Shown here: positions 44,565 to 55,700 of the stretch, one piece after another | How positions within the stretch are numbered: position 1 is the first letter of the stretch | Layout of the letters: the number at the start of each line of letters is the position of its first letter | From: Pelodictyon luteolum | GTDB lineage: Bacteria > Bacteroidota > Chlorobiia > Chlorobiales > Chlorobiaceae | Length of the DNA stretch: 64,000 nt | Assembly: GCF_001622165.1 (NCBI RefSeq) | Contig: NZ_LVWG01000033.1 | Coordinates: forward strand, 62,001-126,000 | Direction of reading: 5' to 3' | The notes under the pieces: model-generated | Databases searched by the model: none | What the model was told of the DNA's origin: nothing | What the model saw: the letters and a program-made list of their open reading frames with translations, nothing else | Made by a program: the position numbers and the translations under genes

Positions 44565-45980
44565 TCAGTAGCGGTAGTGCTCGGGCTTGTACGGGCCTTG
44601 TACCGGAACGCCGATGTACTCGGCCTGTTCCTTTGACAGGGTGGTCAGCTTGACGCCGATCTGCTCGAGGTGCAGGCGCGCAACCTCTTCGTCGAGCGCT
44701 TTGGGCAGACGGTAGACATCAACCTTGTAGTCGTTCTTCCAGAGCTCGATCTGCGCCAGGGTCTGGTTGGTGAACGAGTTGCTCATGACGAACGACGGGT
44801 GGCCGGTGGCGCATCCGAGGTTCACGAGGCGTCCTTCGGCCAGAAGGTAGATGCAGTGGCCGTCTTCGAAGGTGTACTTGTCGACCTGCGGCTTGATGTT
44901 GAGCTTTGTGGCGCCCTTGTACTCGTTGAGCGGTTCGACCTGGATTTCGTTGTCGAAGTGGCCGATGTTGCAGACAATCGCTTCATCGGGCATCTGTTTC
45001 ATGTGCTCAAGGGTGATGACATCCTTGTTGCCGGTGGTGGTGACGAAGATGTTGCCCTCGGTGACCGCGCGCTCCATGGTGGTGACTTCAAAGCCTTCCA
45101 TTGCAGCCTGCAGTGCACAGATCGGATCGATCTCGGTGACAATCACGCGGGCGCCGTAGGAGCGCATCGAATGGGCACAGCCCTTTCCGACATCGCCGTA
45201 GCCGAGGACGACGGCGACCTTGCCGGCGATCATCACATCGGTTGCGCGCTTGATGCCGTCTGCAAGCGATTCACGGCAGCCGTAGAGGTTGTCGAACTTC
45301 GACTTGGTGACGGAGTCGTTCACGTTGATGGCGGGGAAGAGCAGTTCGCCCTTTTCCATCATCTGGTACAGACGGTGGACACCGGTCGTGGTCTCTTCCG
45401 ACACGCCCTTCATCTCTTTTGCGACCTTGTGCCAGCGGTTGCTGTCCTCTTCGTAGATGGCCTTCAGCTGTCCGAACAGCGCGCGCTCTTCAGCGTTGCC
45501 GCCGGTGTTCTGGAGCATCGAGGGGTTGTTTTCGATCTTGTAGCCGAGGATGATCATGAGGGTAGCGTCGCCGCCGTCGTCGACAATCAGGTTCGGGCCC
45601 AGGCCGTCGCCGAAGTCGAGGATCTGGCGGGTGCACCACCAGTAGTCTTCAAGGGTCTCGCCTTTCCAGGCAAAGACCGGTACGCCGGTAGCAGCGATGG
45701 CCGCAGCGGCATGGTCCTGGGTGGAGAAGATGTTGCAGCTGGCCCACCGGACGTCGGCACCGAGGTCGACGAGGGTTTCGATGAGGACTGCGGTCTGGAT
45801 GGTCATATGGAGAGAGCCTGAGACACGGGCGCCCTGCAGGGGCTTCTGGCCGGAATATTTCTTGCGGATGGCCATGAGACCGGGCATCTCTTTTTCAGCG
45901 ATATCAATTTCTTTGCGGCCCCATTCGGCAAGGGAAATGTCGGCTACCTTGTAGGCAAGCGCAGTGGCTTCGATAGTCAT
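44565..45980 (-). CDS. ahcY: Adenosylhomocysteinase (SAH hydrolase)
   Basis: 471 residues, the long bacterial form. Substrate region blocks are [20 protein letters not shown] and [13 protein letters not shown]; the NAD-binding motif is [20 protein letters not shown]; the end is the typical KPEHYRY. It splits S-adenosylhomocysteine into adenosine and homocysteine. The gene follows metK on the same strand (about 100 bp apart), forming a SAM-cycle operon under the leader RNA at 47394-47466. Confidence 0.97.
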   Translation of the reverse strand: MTIEATALAYKVADISLAEWGRKEIDIAEKEMPGLMAIRKKYSGQKPLQGARVSGSLHMTIQTAVLIETLVDLGADVRWASCNIFSTQDHAAAAIAATGVPVFAWKGETLEDYWWCTRQILDFGDGLGPNLIVDDGGDATLMIILGYKIENNPSMLQNTGGNAEERALFGQLKAIYEEDSNRWHKVAKEMKGVSEETTTGVHRLYQMMEKGELLFPAINVNDSVTKSKFDNLYGCRESLADGIKRATDVMIAGKVAVVLGYGDVGKGCAHSMRSYGARVIVTEIDPICALQAAMEGFEVTTMERAVTEGNIFVTTTGNKDVITLEHMKQMPDEAIVCNIGHFDNEIQVEPLNEYKGATKLNIKPQVDKYTFEDGHCIYLLAEGRLVNLGCATGHPSFVMSNSFTNQTLAQIELWKNDYKVDVYRLPKALDEEVARLHLEQIGVKLTTLSKEQAEYIGVPVQGPYKPEHYRY

Positions 45981-46037
45981 TTGGATAGTTCCTCAGTGGT
46001 TTGTGGATGTTGTATCTCTCTCTCTCTGCTCCATAAC

Positions 46038-46068
46038 AGGAGGGACCCGTTTCTGGCGGGTCCCTCCT
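46038..46068 (-). terminator. Hairpin between metK and ahcY
   Basis: Perfect 12-bp stem AGGAGGGACCCG / CGGGTCCCTCCT with a 7-nt loop. There is no T run after it on the minus strand, so it may be a processing or stability element rather than a full terminator. A TCTCTCTCTCTCT tract lies directly beside it. Confidence 0.45.
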
Positions 46069-46084
46069 GGTGGGTGACGGGGTC

Positions 46085-47299
<1,215 letters not shown>

Positions 47300-47393
47300 G
47301 TTTGCAATAAGATTATGGTTAAACGAACAACAGGAACAACAGAAAAATCGGTACGGGAGGTTTTTCGGACGGGCGGACAGAGATGGGCCGACT

Positions 47394-47466
47394 GGACACG
47401 GAAAACCTTTCCGGCAGGTCACTGGGAAACTGAATTCCAGGGGAGTGAGCCTGCGGCACCGTGTCC
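47394..47466 (-). ncRNA. SAM-Chlorobi-type leader RNA of metK-ahcY
   Basis: On the minus strand GGACACGG and CCGTGTCC (47459-47466 and 47394-47401) form an 8-bp closing stem. Inside, CAGGCTCACT pairs with AGTGACCTG (47421-47455 region) and CTGG with CCAG. The published SAM-Chlorobi motif occurs in the leader of metK-ahcY operons only in Chlorobi, which matches this position about 95 nt before metK. The assignment is from position and structure, not from alignment to the model. Confidence 0.6.
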
Positions 47467-47572
47467 ATAGGTAATGGGGATGCCTTTAGATAAAACAGTT
47501 TTAAATGTAAGCATTCAGGGCGATGTATGCAAAATTCTCTTTTCCGTGCATCGCCCCGTTCGTCGGGGAGGC

Positions 47573-48550
47573 TTAGCCGACCCGTATTTCGGAGTAATCG
47601 CCGATGTTGATTTCGTGAGGATTTCCTGAAATCGAGGCGTTGTTGCCGACAATCGAGCTGTTGATCATGATGTGGGCCACCTTTGCGCTTGTGCCGATGA
47701 TGGAGTCCCGTACGATGGCATCGGTAATGACTGCCTGTTCGCCGATGGTGGTGTTTGGTCCGATGATGGCGTTCTCGATGCGCGCGCTGTCGGCAATGAA
47801 CACCGGCTCGTTGATGATGCAGCCGGGATAGGGCTTTGCGGGGGTGGCTTTCCTGAGAAGAATCTCGTTGGTCGAGAGCAGGGTTTCGGGTTTGCCGCAG
47901 TCGTACCAGCCGTGGACGGGGAATACCGAGAACGGTTCTCCGCCCTCGATCATCAGCTGCAGGGCGTCGGTGAGCTGGTACTCGCCCTTGGTCTTGATCT
48001 CATGGTTGATGAGATGCTCGATGGCGGTGAAAAGCGGAGTGGCTTTCTGCAGGTAGTAGAGGCCCACGATGGCGAGGTTGCTGACCGGAGTATCGGGTTT
48101 TTCGACCAGCTTCCTGATGCGGCCTCCTTCGGTGACTGCAACGCCGAATCGGCGGGGATCGTCCACCTCCCTGACTCCGAGGGTGGAGACGGGGCTCTCT
48201 ATGACGGGCTGAAGATCGACGTCGAAGATGGTGTCGCCGAGGATGATGAGCAGCGGGTCCTCTTCTTCGATGAAGGGCTGGCACATCCAGATGGCGTGGG
48301 CGAGGCCGAGCCGTTCGGGCTGGTTGACAAAGGTGAACTTGATGTCATAGTGTTTTTTCAGCCACTCCTCGACCATGTCGCCGAGATAGCCGACGATGAC
48401 GATGGCCTCATCGATTCCTGCTGCGATGAGCTTGTCCATGATATGGCCGATGATCGGTTTTCCCGCAACGTTGAGCAGCACTTTCGGGTGGGAGAAAGTA
48501 TGCGGGCGGAGGCGTGAGCCGACACCTGCAACAGGAATGATCGCTTTCAT
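47573..48550 (-). CDS. Sugar-1-phosphate nucleotidyltransferase with left-handed beta-helix tail
   Basis: 325 residues. The N-terminal motif MKAIIPVAGVGSRLRPHTFSHPKVLL is the NTP-binding signature; GDTIFD near residue 105 is the metal-binding part. The C-terminal part (from about 250) has hexapeptide repeats (IENAIIGPNTTIGEQAVITD, IINSS-like). It resembles glucose-1-phosphate thymidylyl- or uridylyltransferases, including mannose-1-phosphate guanylyltransferase relatives; substrate is not determined. It would supply nucleotide sugars for envelope polysaccharide. Confidence 0.85.
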   Translation of the reverse strand: MKAIIPVAGVGSRLRPHTFSHPKVLLNVAGKPIIGHIMDKLIAAGIDEAIVIVGYLGDMVEEWLKKHYDIKFTFVNQPERLGLAHAIWMCQPFIEEEDPLLIILGDTIFDVDLQPVIESPVSTLGVREVDDPRRFGVAVTEGGRIRKLVEKPDTPVSNLAIVGLYYLQKATPLFTAIEHLINHEIKTKGEYQLTDALQLMIEGGEPFSVFPVHGWYDCGKPETLLSTNEILLRKATPAKPYPGCIINEPVFIADSARIENAIIGPNTTIGEQAVITDAIVRDSIIGTSAKVAHIMINSSIVGNNASISGNPHEINIGDYSEIRVG

Positions 48551-48742
48551 GGGTTTTGCTCTTTAGCGTGGTTCATTGTTCGGCCGGCAGAAGTTGCCTG
48601 CATTGCTTCTGCATGTTACTAAAAAGGGGCGTAAAACTGAACTGCTATGATGATGTGTAGGCACTTTACGCTTGTTGATGGATGGGTGCGGTGTGTTGCG
48701 GTTGTGAATATGGTATATATTTTATATATATCGGCTTGTTTT

Positions 48743-48765
48743 TTTTATGGTAAAGTACCGTAAAA
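48743..48765. other. Palindrome in AT-rich gap
   Basis: TTTTATGGTA and TACCGTAAAA around AAG. It lies in the AT-rich interval 48551-48984, where TATATATTTTATATATAT also occurs near 48713-48731. No gene is seen; it may be a regulatory site or a remnant border. Confidence 0.3.
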
Positions 48766-48984
48766 TGCGCTGGCGTGCGGATGCGATGGAGGCTTATGTA
48801 CTCTGTTGTATATGTGACTGCGGTGCCCCAATCTTCAGCCAGTAACCAATGCGTAGTCCCCGCACAGCTCCTTTTCAGTAAATACTTCTATCATTGACAT
48901 CCGTTTCCCCGTTATTTCCGTCTGGCAGTACGTTCTCCCGGAATTCTGGCCGCATAAGCGCATGCCTGATTGTACCTGTTGCGT

Positions 48985-49371
48985 CCGGGAGCGGGTATCG
49001 TCATAGGAGGCGAGAAGCCGGTGGAACAGCGCGGCGTAGCCCGTCACTTCTCCATGATGGACGGCTGTCTGGAAATCGTCCATATTGATACACGGGGGGG
49101 CGCTTCCCTGCAAAGATGTCGATCTGGTGCGGATTTCCTCCATGAGGCACGGATTCGAAGCCGCCGACCCTGAGGCCCCTTACACGCGAAGAGGACGATT
49201 GGTCGGTCAGGTACCCGGGAACGGTTCGGCAGGACCCGGGCATCTAAGGCCCTCGTGACTGGGGGCGCTATCATTTCGGTGAAAGGCCCCGACATCGTCT
49301 GCCGCTTCATCGGGGAAGCCGAAAAGGCTGTCCGTCGACGTTCCTCCCGTTATAGGAACAAGGGAGAATAA
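48985..49371 (+). pseudogene. Remnant of a CDC48-like AAA ATPase, gas-vesicle cluster type
   Basis: Near 49231-49371 one frame reads KALVTGGAIISVKGPDIVCRF then IGEAEKAVR, matching the AAA+ segment after Walker A (ISVKGPEIL-S-KYVGESEKAVR). The Walker A region itself (49201-49230) is visible only with frameshifts (LVGQVPGNG). Farther upstream VARHFSMMDGCLEIV resembles the LL-x-x-MDG block of AAA proteins. Large gas-vesicle clusters often contain a CDC48-like ATPase; an intact gvpF/L follows 22 bp later. Confidence 0.5.
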
Positions 49372-49392
49372 AGATAATTTTTAAGCAGACTT

Positions 49393-50295
49393 ATGCATCA
49401 GAGTCTCTACGTCTACGGCATTGCAAAAGAAGTCGCTTTGCCGACATCATCCGCCGAAGCAAATCCTGACATCTATGTCGTTCCCAGGATGGGCTGTTCG
49501 GCCATCGTCACCAACCGGGCAGACTCCGCCAACGGGGAATACGACCGTGAATCATTCGCCCGGATGCATCTTGAGCACCAGACAACCCTTGAACGGCTTC
49601 TCGCAAGCGGCATGCAGCTTATTCCGATCAAATCCGGGACCTTCGTTTCCTCGGCAATCGATGCGGCGGGCATCATTGAAGACGGATACAAACTGATCGA
49701 CAGCATTTTCCGTGAAACGGAAGATGCGCATGAACTCGACGTGATTGTTACATGGAGCAGTTTCCCCTCTCTTTTGCAGCAGTGGGATGCAGAGGGCGAT
49801 GTGCAGGAATTGAAACGGGTGAAGGAGGCCCGTCAACCCGCCACTACTGAAGACGCAATCGCAGTCGGCAGGCTGATTAAGGAAAAGATCGACCAGCGCA
49901 ACGCAACCGTTGGTGCCGACGTTTTCGGGCAGCTCGGCACATGGTCAATGCAGTCAAAGCGGCACGACTCCATGGACGGTGATATCGTGCTCAACGCCGC
50001 ATTCCTCGTCAACCGCCTTGAGGTCGATGCATTTGTCGGGGCTGTTGAAGCGTTGGACCGCCGGTATCAGCACGCCCTGCATTTCAGGATCGTGGGCCCC
50101 CTGCCATGCTACAGTTTCTTTACGCTGGAGCTTAGGGAGCTGTCCCCGGGCACCATTTCAGAAGCGCGGAGCATCATCGGCCTTGAGGACGCAGCCGGAG
50201 AGGAGGAGCTGAAGAAGGCCGGTCATCTGCAGGTGAGGGTGGAGTATCCGGACAGGCAGGCAGCATCGGAAGAGGGTGAGGGGTCTCCACCATAG
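49393..50295 (+). CDS. gvpF: Gas vesicle protein GvpF/GvpL family
   Basis: 300 residues, intact. Characteristic blocks are SLYVYGIA at the start, LEHQTTLERLLASGMQLIPIKSGTF (GvpL/F core), ELDVIVTWSSFPSLL, and the C-terminal half VLNAAFLVNRLEVDAFV and LHFRIVGPLPCYSFFTLEL. GvpF/L proteins are minor structural or assembly proteins of gas vesicles. No gvpA gene, the main shell protein, is present in the window, so this copy may be an orphan of a lost cluster. Confidence 0.88.
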   Translation: MHQSLYVYGIAKEVALPTSSAEANPDIYVVPRMGCSAIVTNRADSANGEYDRESFARMHLEHQTTLERLLASGMQLIPIKSGTFVSSAIDAAGIIEDGYKLIDSIFRETEDAHELDVIVTWSSFPSLLQQWDAEGDVQELKRVKEARQPATTEDAIAVGRLIKEKIDQRNATVGADVFGQLGTWSMQSKRHDSMDGDIVLNAAFLVNRLEVDAFVGAVEALDRRYQHALHFRIVGPLPCYSFFTLELRELSPGTISEARSIIGLEDAAGEEELKKAGHLQVRVEYPDRQAASEEGEGSPP

Positions 50296-50340
50296 GGTTC
50301 TACGGGACAGCTTAGTCGAGAGTGGCCATCCCTTCAATCC

Positions 50341-50700
50341 TTGCCGTAGTCGGCCCCGACAGGCGGCTTACTGCATCAGCGGGTCATCGGGGAGGTCATG
50401 AACGAGCTCGAATGCGTCATTCCGGTAAGGTTCTGCACGGTTGCGCCAACTTCCGACGGAAGTCTGCAACCGTCTCGACTGCCGTTACGGTGAGCTTTCC
50501 GAACGGCTTGCAAGGCTGCAGTCACCACGTAGAGTTCATTGTAAACTGGCCGTTGGCGCGGACATGACCGTGATCTGCAAGGACAGAGAGCGGAATGTAT
50601 CGGGAGATCAAGGGGTATCGGGCCAGAACCGGGTCGATGCGGTATGGTCACCGGGGGCGCTCTGAAACAGTCGCTCATCCATGATACCCTCCACCCTGTC
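50341..50700 (+). pseudogene. Second gvpF/L copy, broken by frameshifts
   Basis: One frame reads HQRVIGEVMNELECVIPVRF then CTVAPTSD, matching the GvpF/L block 'VLPVRFGT'. A different frame continues EVCNRLDCRYGELSERLARL with VHCKLAVGADM, the next GvpF block. The frameshift lies near 50458-50464. No full copy can be read. It follows the intact copy directly, so two gvpF/L genes were once tandem. Confidence 0.7.
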
Positions 50701-50864
50701 AAGGCGGCTCTGAATGTCATGAAGATACGGTACACAGTTTCAGTCCACATCTGTGAAGGACGCGCTCCGACAGTCTGAGGGAATGAAGACGGGGAATGAG
50801 CCGCGCATCGGGGCAGACCCCGGACAATGAGGAATCCGGTCTTGCCAGGCTGGTGCTGACCGAT

Positions 50865-50900
50865 CATGAAGCTCGACATGAAGCTCGACATGAAGCTCGA
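50865..50900. repeat. 12-bp tandem repeat, three perfect units
   Basis: CATGAAGCTCGA occurs three times head to tail, with a fourth degraded unit after 50900, in the non-coding gap 50701-51161. No intact gene is seen in this gap. Confidence 0.8.
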
Positions 50901-51161
50901 TATGAATTGATGGACAGGCTCAAGAAAACCTTCAGCTTCATTCCAAACCTCGGCCCGCTCGGGGACCTCATGTGAGGGGAACTCCCATTCCGGATTTTGT
51001 GCGGTAGCACTCCATAGCTTATATTGGCGCACGTCCTACCTGTCTGCGATCGTCCCGGCTCCGGGGCCCGCATACGGCAGTAAACAATTGTTTTCAGGAA
51101 ATCTTGACGGGTGCAGCCTGCCCTATGGCCGCTTCCCGCCATCTGATCGGCAGTGAGCAGT

Positions 51162-51566
51162 ATGGCAGAAAGGGTGAAGAAACTATTCCGCCAGTCCGGG
51201 GTCATCCCCGTTCTCGACGAGAGCGTGGTGCTCATCACCGCCCGGCGCTCTGACCGGTGGATCATTCCGAAGGGATACGTGGCCAAAGGTCTTTCGGCTC
51301 CGGATTCGGCAGCCAAGGAGGCTCTTGAGGAGGCCGGTCTGCTCGGAAGGGTCGGTGCAGAACCCGCAGGGGAGTACCGGTACCGGAAGTTCGGGAGGCA
51401 GTTTTCTGTGGAGGTCTATCCTTTTTTCATTGAATCGATGCTCGACGAGTGGGATGAAATGCACCAGCGCCGCCGCAGAATCGTCTCTCCCGGCGAGGCA
51501 CTCGACCTGCTTTTCCACGACAACCTGAAATCCATTGTTGCCGGGTACTTCGGCATGGTTCCCTGA
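51162..51566 (+). CDS. Nudix hydrolase, DIPP-like, with altered Nudix box
   Basis: 134 residues from ATG 51162 (GTG 51153 possible). WIIPKGYVAKGL and KEALEEAGLLGRVG mark the Nudix fold. Compared with the consensus G-x5-E-x7-REUxEExGU, the E of the first part is replaced (Leu) and R is Lys, as in DIPP-like bacterial Nudix proteins (PKG, AAKEA, EEAG). The catalytic EE pair is kept. It may hydrolyse diphosphoinositol- or dinucleoside polyphosphates; this is inference. It lies upstream of the RND efflux operon, 37 bp away. Confidence 0.8.
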   Translation: MAERVKKLFRQSGVIPVLDESVVLITARRSDRWIIPKGYVAKGLSAPDSAAKEALEEAGLLGRVGAEPAGEYRYRKFGRQFSVEVYPFFIESMLDEWDEMHQRRRRIVSPGEALDLLFHDNLKSIVAGYFGMVP

Positions 51567-51603
51567 GGCCCTGCTCCATACGGCATTATACCCTGATACA
51601 GTT

Positions 51604-52749
51604 ATGCGCCCGAAACGCTTTTCTTCGATCTTTGCGGCCCTCGCCGTCCTCCTTCTGGGATTTGCCGTTGCGGCTTTTCTTTCACGAAAGCAGACTCCCC
51701 CGGAAAAACCAGCAATGAAGTCGGCAGCATTCCAGCCGGTTGCGCTCGATACCGTCGCCAATGGCAGGGTACTTCTTCCTTTTGAGATGAGCGGTTCCAT
51801 CGAGGCGCTCCGGAAAATCGAGATCTATGCTGAAGTCCCGGGTATATTCCGCGATGCCTCAAGCCCGTTCAGGGAGGGCACCTGGTTCCGGAAAGGGGAG
51901 ACCCTTCTTCTGCTCGATGACGCAGTCTACCGCAACAGTGTCCTTGCCGAGAAAAGCCGGCTTCTCAGCCAGCTTACCCTCGTCCTTCCCGATCTCATCA
52001 TCGATTTCCCTGAAGAATCGGAAAAGTGGAAGGCCTATGTCGGCGCGTTCCGCATTGATTCCCCGCTTTCGCCGCTGCCCGCTCCCTCATCGGACCGTGA
52101 ACGCAATTACCTTGCCGCCCGGGGAATCTATGACCGGTTCTATGCGGTCAGGAGCATGGAGGAAACGCTCGATCGATACCGCATAACGGCTCCGTTCGAC
52201 GGCCAGGTCATCCTCTCCGCCCTCAATCCCGGAACCCTTGTCAGAACCGGCCAGAAAATCGGCGAGTTTTCGGCTTCCGCCGTCTATGAACTCGAGGCCA
52301 CGGTCGGACTGCGTGATGCTGGATTCCTTGAGCCCGACAGCCCCGTCACCCTCTTTTCCGAAGATATCGACGGGACATTCAGCGGGGTGGTCCGGCGCGT
52401 CAACAAGGCTATTTCGCCCTCAACCCAGACCGTGTCGGTCTATATCGAGGTGGCCGATGCCCGCCTGCGCGACGGCATGTTCCTTACCGCCCGTCAGGAA
52501 ATTTCTGTTGACTCGGCATATGTCGTTCCCCGCCGCCTGCTGCGGGAGGAGAACCGGGTGTTCGTGATCGAGGGTTCGGTGGTGGCGTTGAGGACGGTGC
52601 GGGTGGCTGCGGCTTCGGGTGACCGGGCAGCGGTGCGCGGCCTTCCCGACGGGAGCCGGATCGTGCTTGACCCTCCCGGCGGCATGCGTGAGGGGATGGA
52701 TGCGACCCCTCTTCTTCGGCGCACTTCATCGGGTGAAAAGAGAAAGTGA
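51604..52749 (+). CDS. RND efflux periplasmic adaptor (membrane fusion protein)
   Basis: 381 residues from ATG 51604. The N-terminal membrane anchor (FSSIFAALAVLLLGFAVAAFL) precedes a biotinyl-lipoyl/HlyD-like region (LPFEMSGSIEALRKIEIYAEVPGIF, then FRKGETLLLLDD) and a beta-barrel/MP domain (GTLVRTGQKIGEF). Its stop overlaps the permease start (GTGA). It links the inner-membrane pump to the outer-membrane channel encoded downstream. Substrate unknown. Confidence 0.9.
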   Translation: MRPKRFSSIFAALAVLLLGFAVAAFLSRKQTPPEKPAMKSAAFQPVALDTVANGRVLLPFEMSGSIEALRKIEIYAEVPGIFRDASSPFREGTWFRKGETLLLLDDAVYRNSVLAEKSRLLSQLTLVLPDLIIDFPEESEKWKAYVGAFRIDSPLSPLPAPSSDRERNYLAARGIYDRFYAVRSMEETLDRYRITAPFDGQVILSALNPGTLVRTGQKIGEFSASAVYELEATVGLRDAGFLEPDSPVTLFSEDIDGTFSGVVRRVNKAISPSTQTVSVYIEVADARLRDGMFLTARQEISVDSAYVVPRRLLREENRVFVIEGSVVALRTVRVAAASGDRAAVRGLPDGSRIVLDPPGGMREGMDATPLLRRTSSGEKRK

Positions 52750-55700
52750 AAGCCCTCATCCGACATTTTGTCCGCTACCCGGTGCTCGGCAATGTGCTGT
52801 TTCTTGCCGTCATCCTGTTCGGTCTGGTATCGTTCACCCAGATCAAGACCACCTTCTTTCCCGACATTCCTCCCAATTTCATCTATGTCAGTGCACTCTA
52901 TCCCGGCGCTTCGCCCGAGGAGATAGAGGAGGCCGTCACCCTCAAGATCGAAGACAGGCTGAAGGGCGTGAGCGGCATCGACCGGGTGACCTCCATATCG
53001 ACGGAAAACACCATGACGGTGACCGTGGAGCTCAAGAAAGGCTTTGATGCCAACGACCTTCTGCAGGAGGTGACCAATGCGGTGAACCAGATCAGCTCAT
53101 TTCCTGCCGAACTCGAGCAGCTGAGGATATACAAGCAGGAACGGATGGACTTCGTCATCGCCTACTCCCTCTACGGTGATGTCGACCTCAGGACCCTGAA
53201 GGGATACGCCAGGAGCCTTGAGCGCGAGCTCCGCAACAGCGGCGCGGCTACCCGTATCACCCTCAGCGGATTTCCCGTTGAGGAGATCGAGGTCGGTCTG
53301 CGTGAAAACGACATGCGGGCCTACGGGATAACATTCAGCGAAGTCGCGGCTGCTGTCAGCCGTGCCAACGTCAAGATCACCGGCGGCACCATCCGGGGCT
53401 CCCGCGAGGAACTGCTCATCCGGGCTGACAGCAAGGGCTATAATGCCCCGGACCTCAGAGGTATTGTGGTCCGCTCCGGTGCGAACGGTGCGGTCGTCCG
53501 CCTCGGCGACCTTGCCGATGTCCGTGATCGTTGGTCGGACGATCCCGACCGGAGCTGGTTCGAGGGTAAACCGGCCGTCATCGTGGACATTGACCGGAGC
53601 GCAGATCAGGATATGTTCGAAATCGTCGGGAAGGCACAAACAGTCGTAGAGGCGTTTGACCAACGCCATAAGGACATCCAGATCGAGATTCTCCGCAATG
53701 GTTCGGCCATCGTCAAAGAGCGGGCCGACATCCTCAGCAGCAACGGGTTTGTCGGCATGGTGCTTGTTGTCCTGTTCCTGGCTTTTTCCCTTAACCCGCG
53801 TCTTGCGCTGTGGGTTGCCGCAGGCATTCCGTTTTCGTTCGCCGGCATGTTCATGCTCGGCACCCTCTACGGTCTCTCCATCAATGTGGTGTCGCTGCTT
53901 GCCATGATTCTCGTGGTCGGCATCATCGTTGACGACGGCATTGTGATTGCCGAGAGCATCTACCAGCGGTACGAAAAAGGCGAGAAGCCCCTTGAGGCTG
54001 CACTGAACGGCATGATGGAGGTCATTCCCTCCGTTACGGCGGCAGTTCTCACCTCCGTCGTCCTCTTCTTCCTGTTCCTGTTCCTCGACGGGGACCTCGG
54101 CCAGCGGGTCAAGGATATCGCCTTCGTCGCCTCTACGACCCTTCTGGTGTCGCTGCTCGAAAGCATTTTCATTCTTCCGGCACACATTGCGCATTCCAGG
54201 TCGCTGCACGGACGCCCGGAAGCCAAGAGCTGGCTGCTCCGGAAGTCGGAGGAGTTCCTCCACTTCCAGCGTGATGTGCTCTATGCTCCGGTTCTGCGCT
54301 TCAGCATCGCCAACCCGCTCATTACGGCGGTCGTGCCGGTGGCTCTTCTCATCATTACGGTCGGCGCCATGCGGGGCGGGCTCATCAAGGCTACATTCTT
54401 TCCTGTCATCGAGCATGATAACGTGCAGGTCACCCTGGAAATGCGGACCGGTACACCGGGCAGGGTGACGGCTGAAACGCTTGCCCTGATGGAGCAGCGG
54501 ATCAGGGATGTCGATGATGCTTACCGGCAGAGCGAGGGCGGCGAAAACGGACTTGTGAAGGCGATTGCCCGCGACATCGGCCCCGAGGGTCATCAGGGCG
54601 GGCTGCGGGTCACCCTTGTCGACAGCAGGCTCCGCTCGATCGGCAGCCTGGAAGCCGGGAACCGGTTCCGTGATGCAATCGGTCCCTTGCCCGGGGCGGG
54701 CAAGCTCCTTGTCGGCGGCGGGGGATTCTGGGGAATGCCGGTTTCCATCGCGCTGAAAAGCGACAACCTCTCCCAGCTCGATGGCGCCCGGCGCATGCTT
54801 GAGGAGGAGCTGAAAGGGATGGAAGAGCTCAAGGATGTCGCCGACAATGATCCGCCGGGTCTTCAGGAGGTACGGGTGCGGCTGAAGGAGAAGGCCTACG
54901 CGCTCGGATTGACGACCGGTGAGGTCATGAGCAGGGTTCGCAGCGCGTTTTTCGGCCAGGAAGCCCAGCGTCTGGTCAGGGGCATTGATGAAGTGAAGGT
55001 ATGGGTCCGATACGGCGAGGATGAGCGTTCAACAATCGGTGCGCTCGAGACGATGTTCATCCGGCTCGATGACGGACGTTCCATTCCGCTCAGGGAGATT
55101 GCAGATCTTACCGTCAGCCGTGGAATTTCCTCCATCAAGCATATCGACGCACAGCGTGTCGTAAAGATCGAAGCTGATATCGCCGATCCCAAAACATCGG
55201 TGCCGCAGCTGCTCGACGTTGTCAGCCGGAACATCATGCCCCCCATACTTGCCGCCTATCCCGATGTCAGCTTCAATTTCGAGGGGCAGAGCCGCGAGAG
55301 CGGCAAGACCACCGGCTCGATGCGCATCGCCTTTCCTGCGTTGCTCTTCATCATGTACCTCATCATCGTCATCACCTTCCGCTCGTTCAGTCAGGCGTTC
55401 ATCGTGATGCTGCTTCTGCCCCTTGCCCTCATCGGTGTCGCCTGGGGCCATTTCATCCAGGGCTACATCCTCAGCATCCTGTCGCTGTTCGGGGTCATCG
55501 CCCTCATCGGCATCGTTGTCAACGATTCCCTTGTCTTCATCAGCAGCTTCAACAGCCGCATCAAGGAGGGCTTGCCGTTTCAGGACGCTTTGTATGAGGT
55601 CGGACTCAGCCGGTTCCGCCCCATCATCCTCACGACCATCACCACCGTAGCCGGGCTCGGTCCGCTCATCTTCGAGCAGAGCCGTCAGGCGCAGTTCCTC

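Noticed and set aside
46010-46030. CT/GA tract before ahcY as an operator
   Set aside because: It is a simple repeat close to the start codon; nothing points to a regulator site.
47300-47500. A SAM-I riboswitch before metK
   Set aside because: The conserved SAM-I core is absent; the structure fits the Chlorobi-specific type better.
50376-51032. A 218-codon minus-strand frame with SSFM repeats
   Set aside because: It is antisense to the gvpF/L remnant and gets its repeats from the 12-bp tandem array.
53097-54593. A 498-codon open frame on the minus strand
   Set aside because: It is the antisense shadow of the RND permease; no recognisable domain and unnatural composition.
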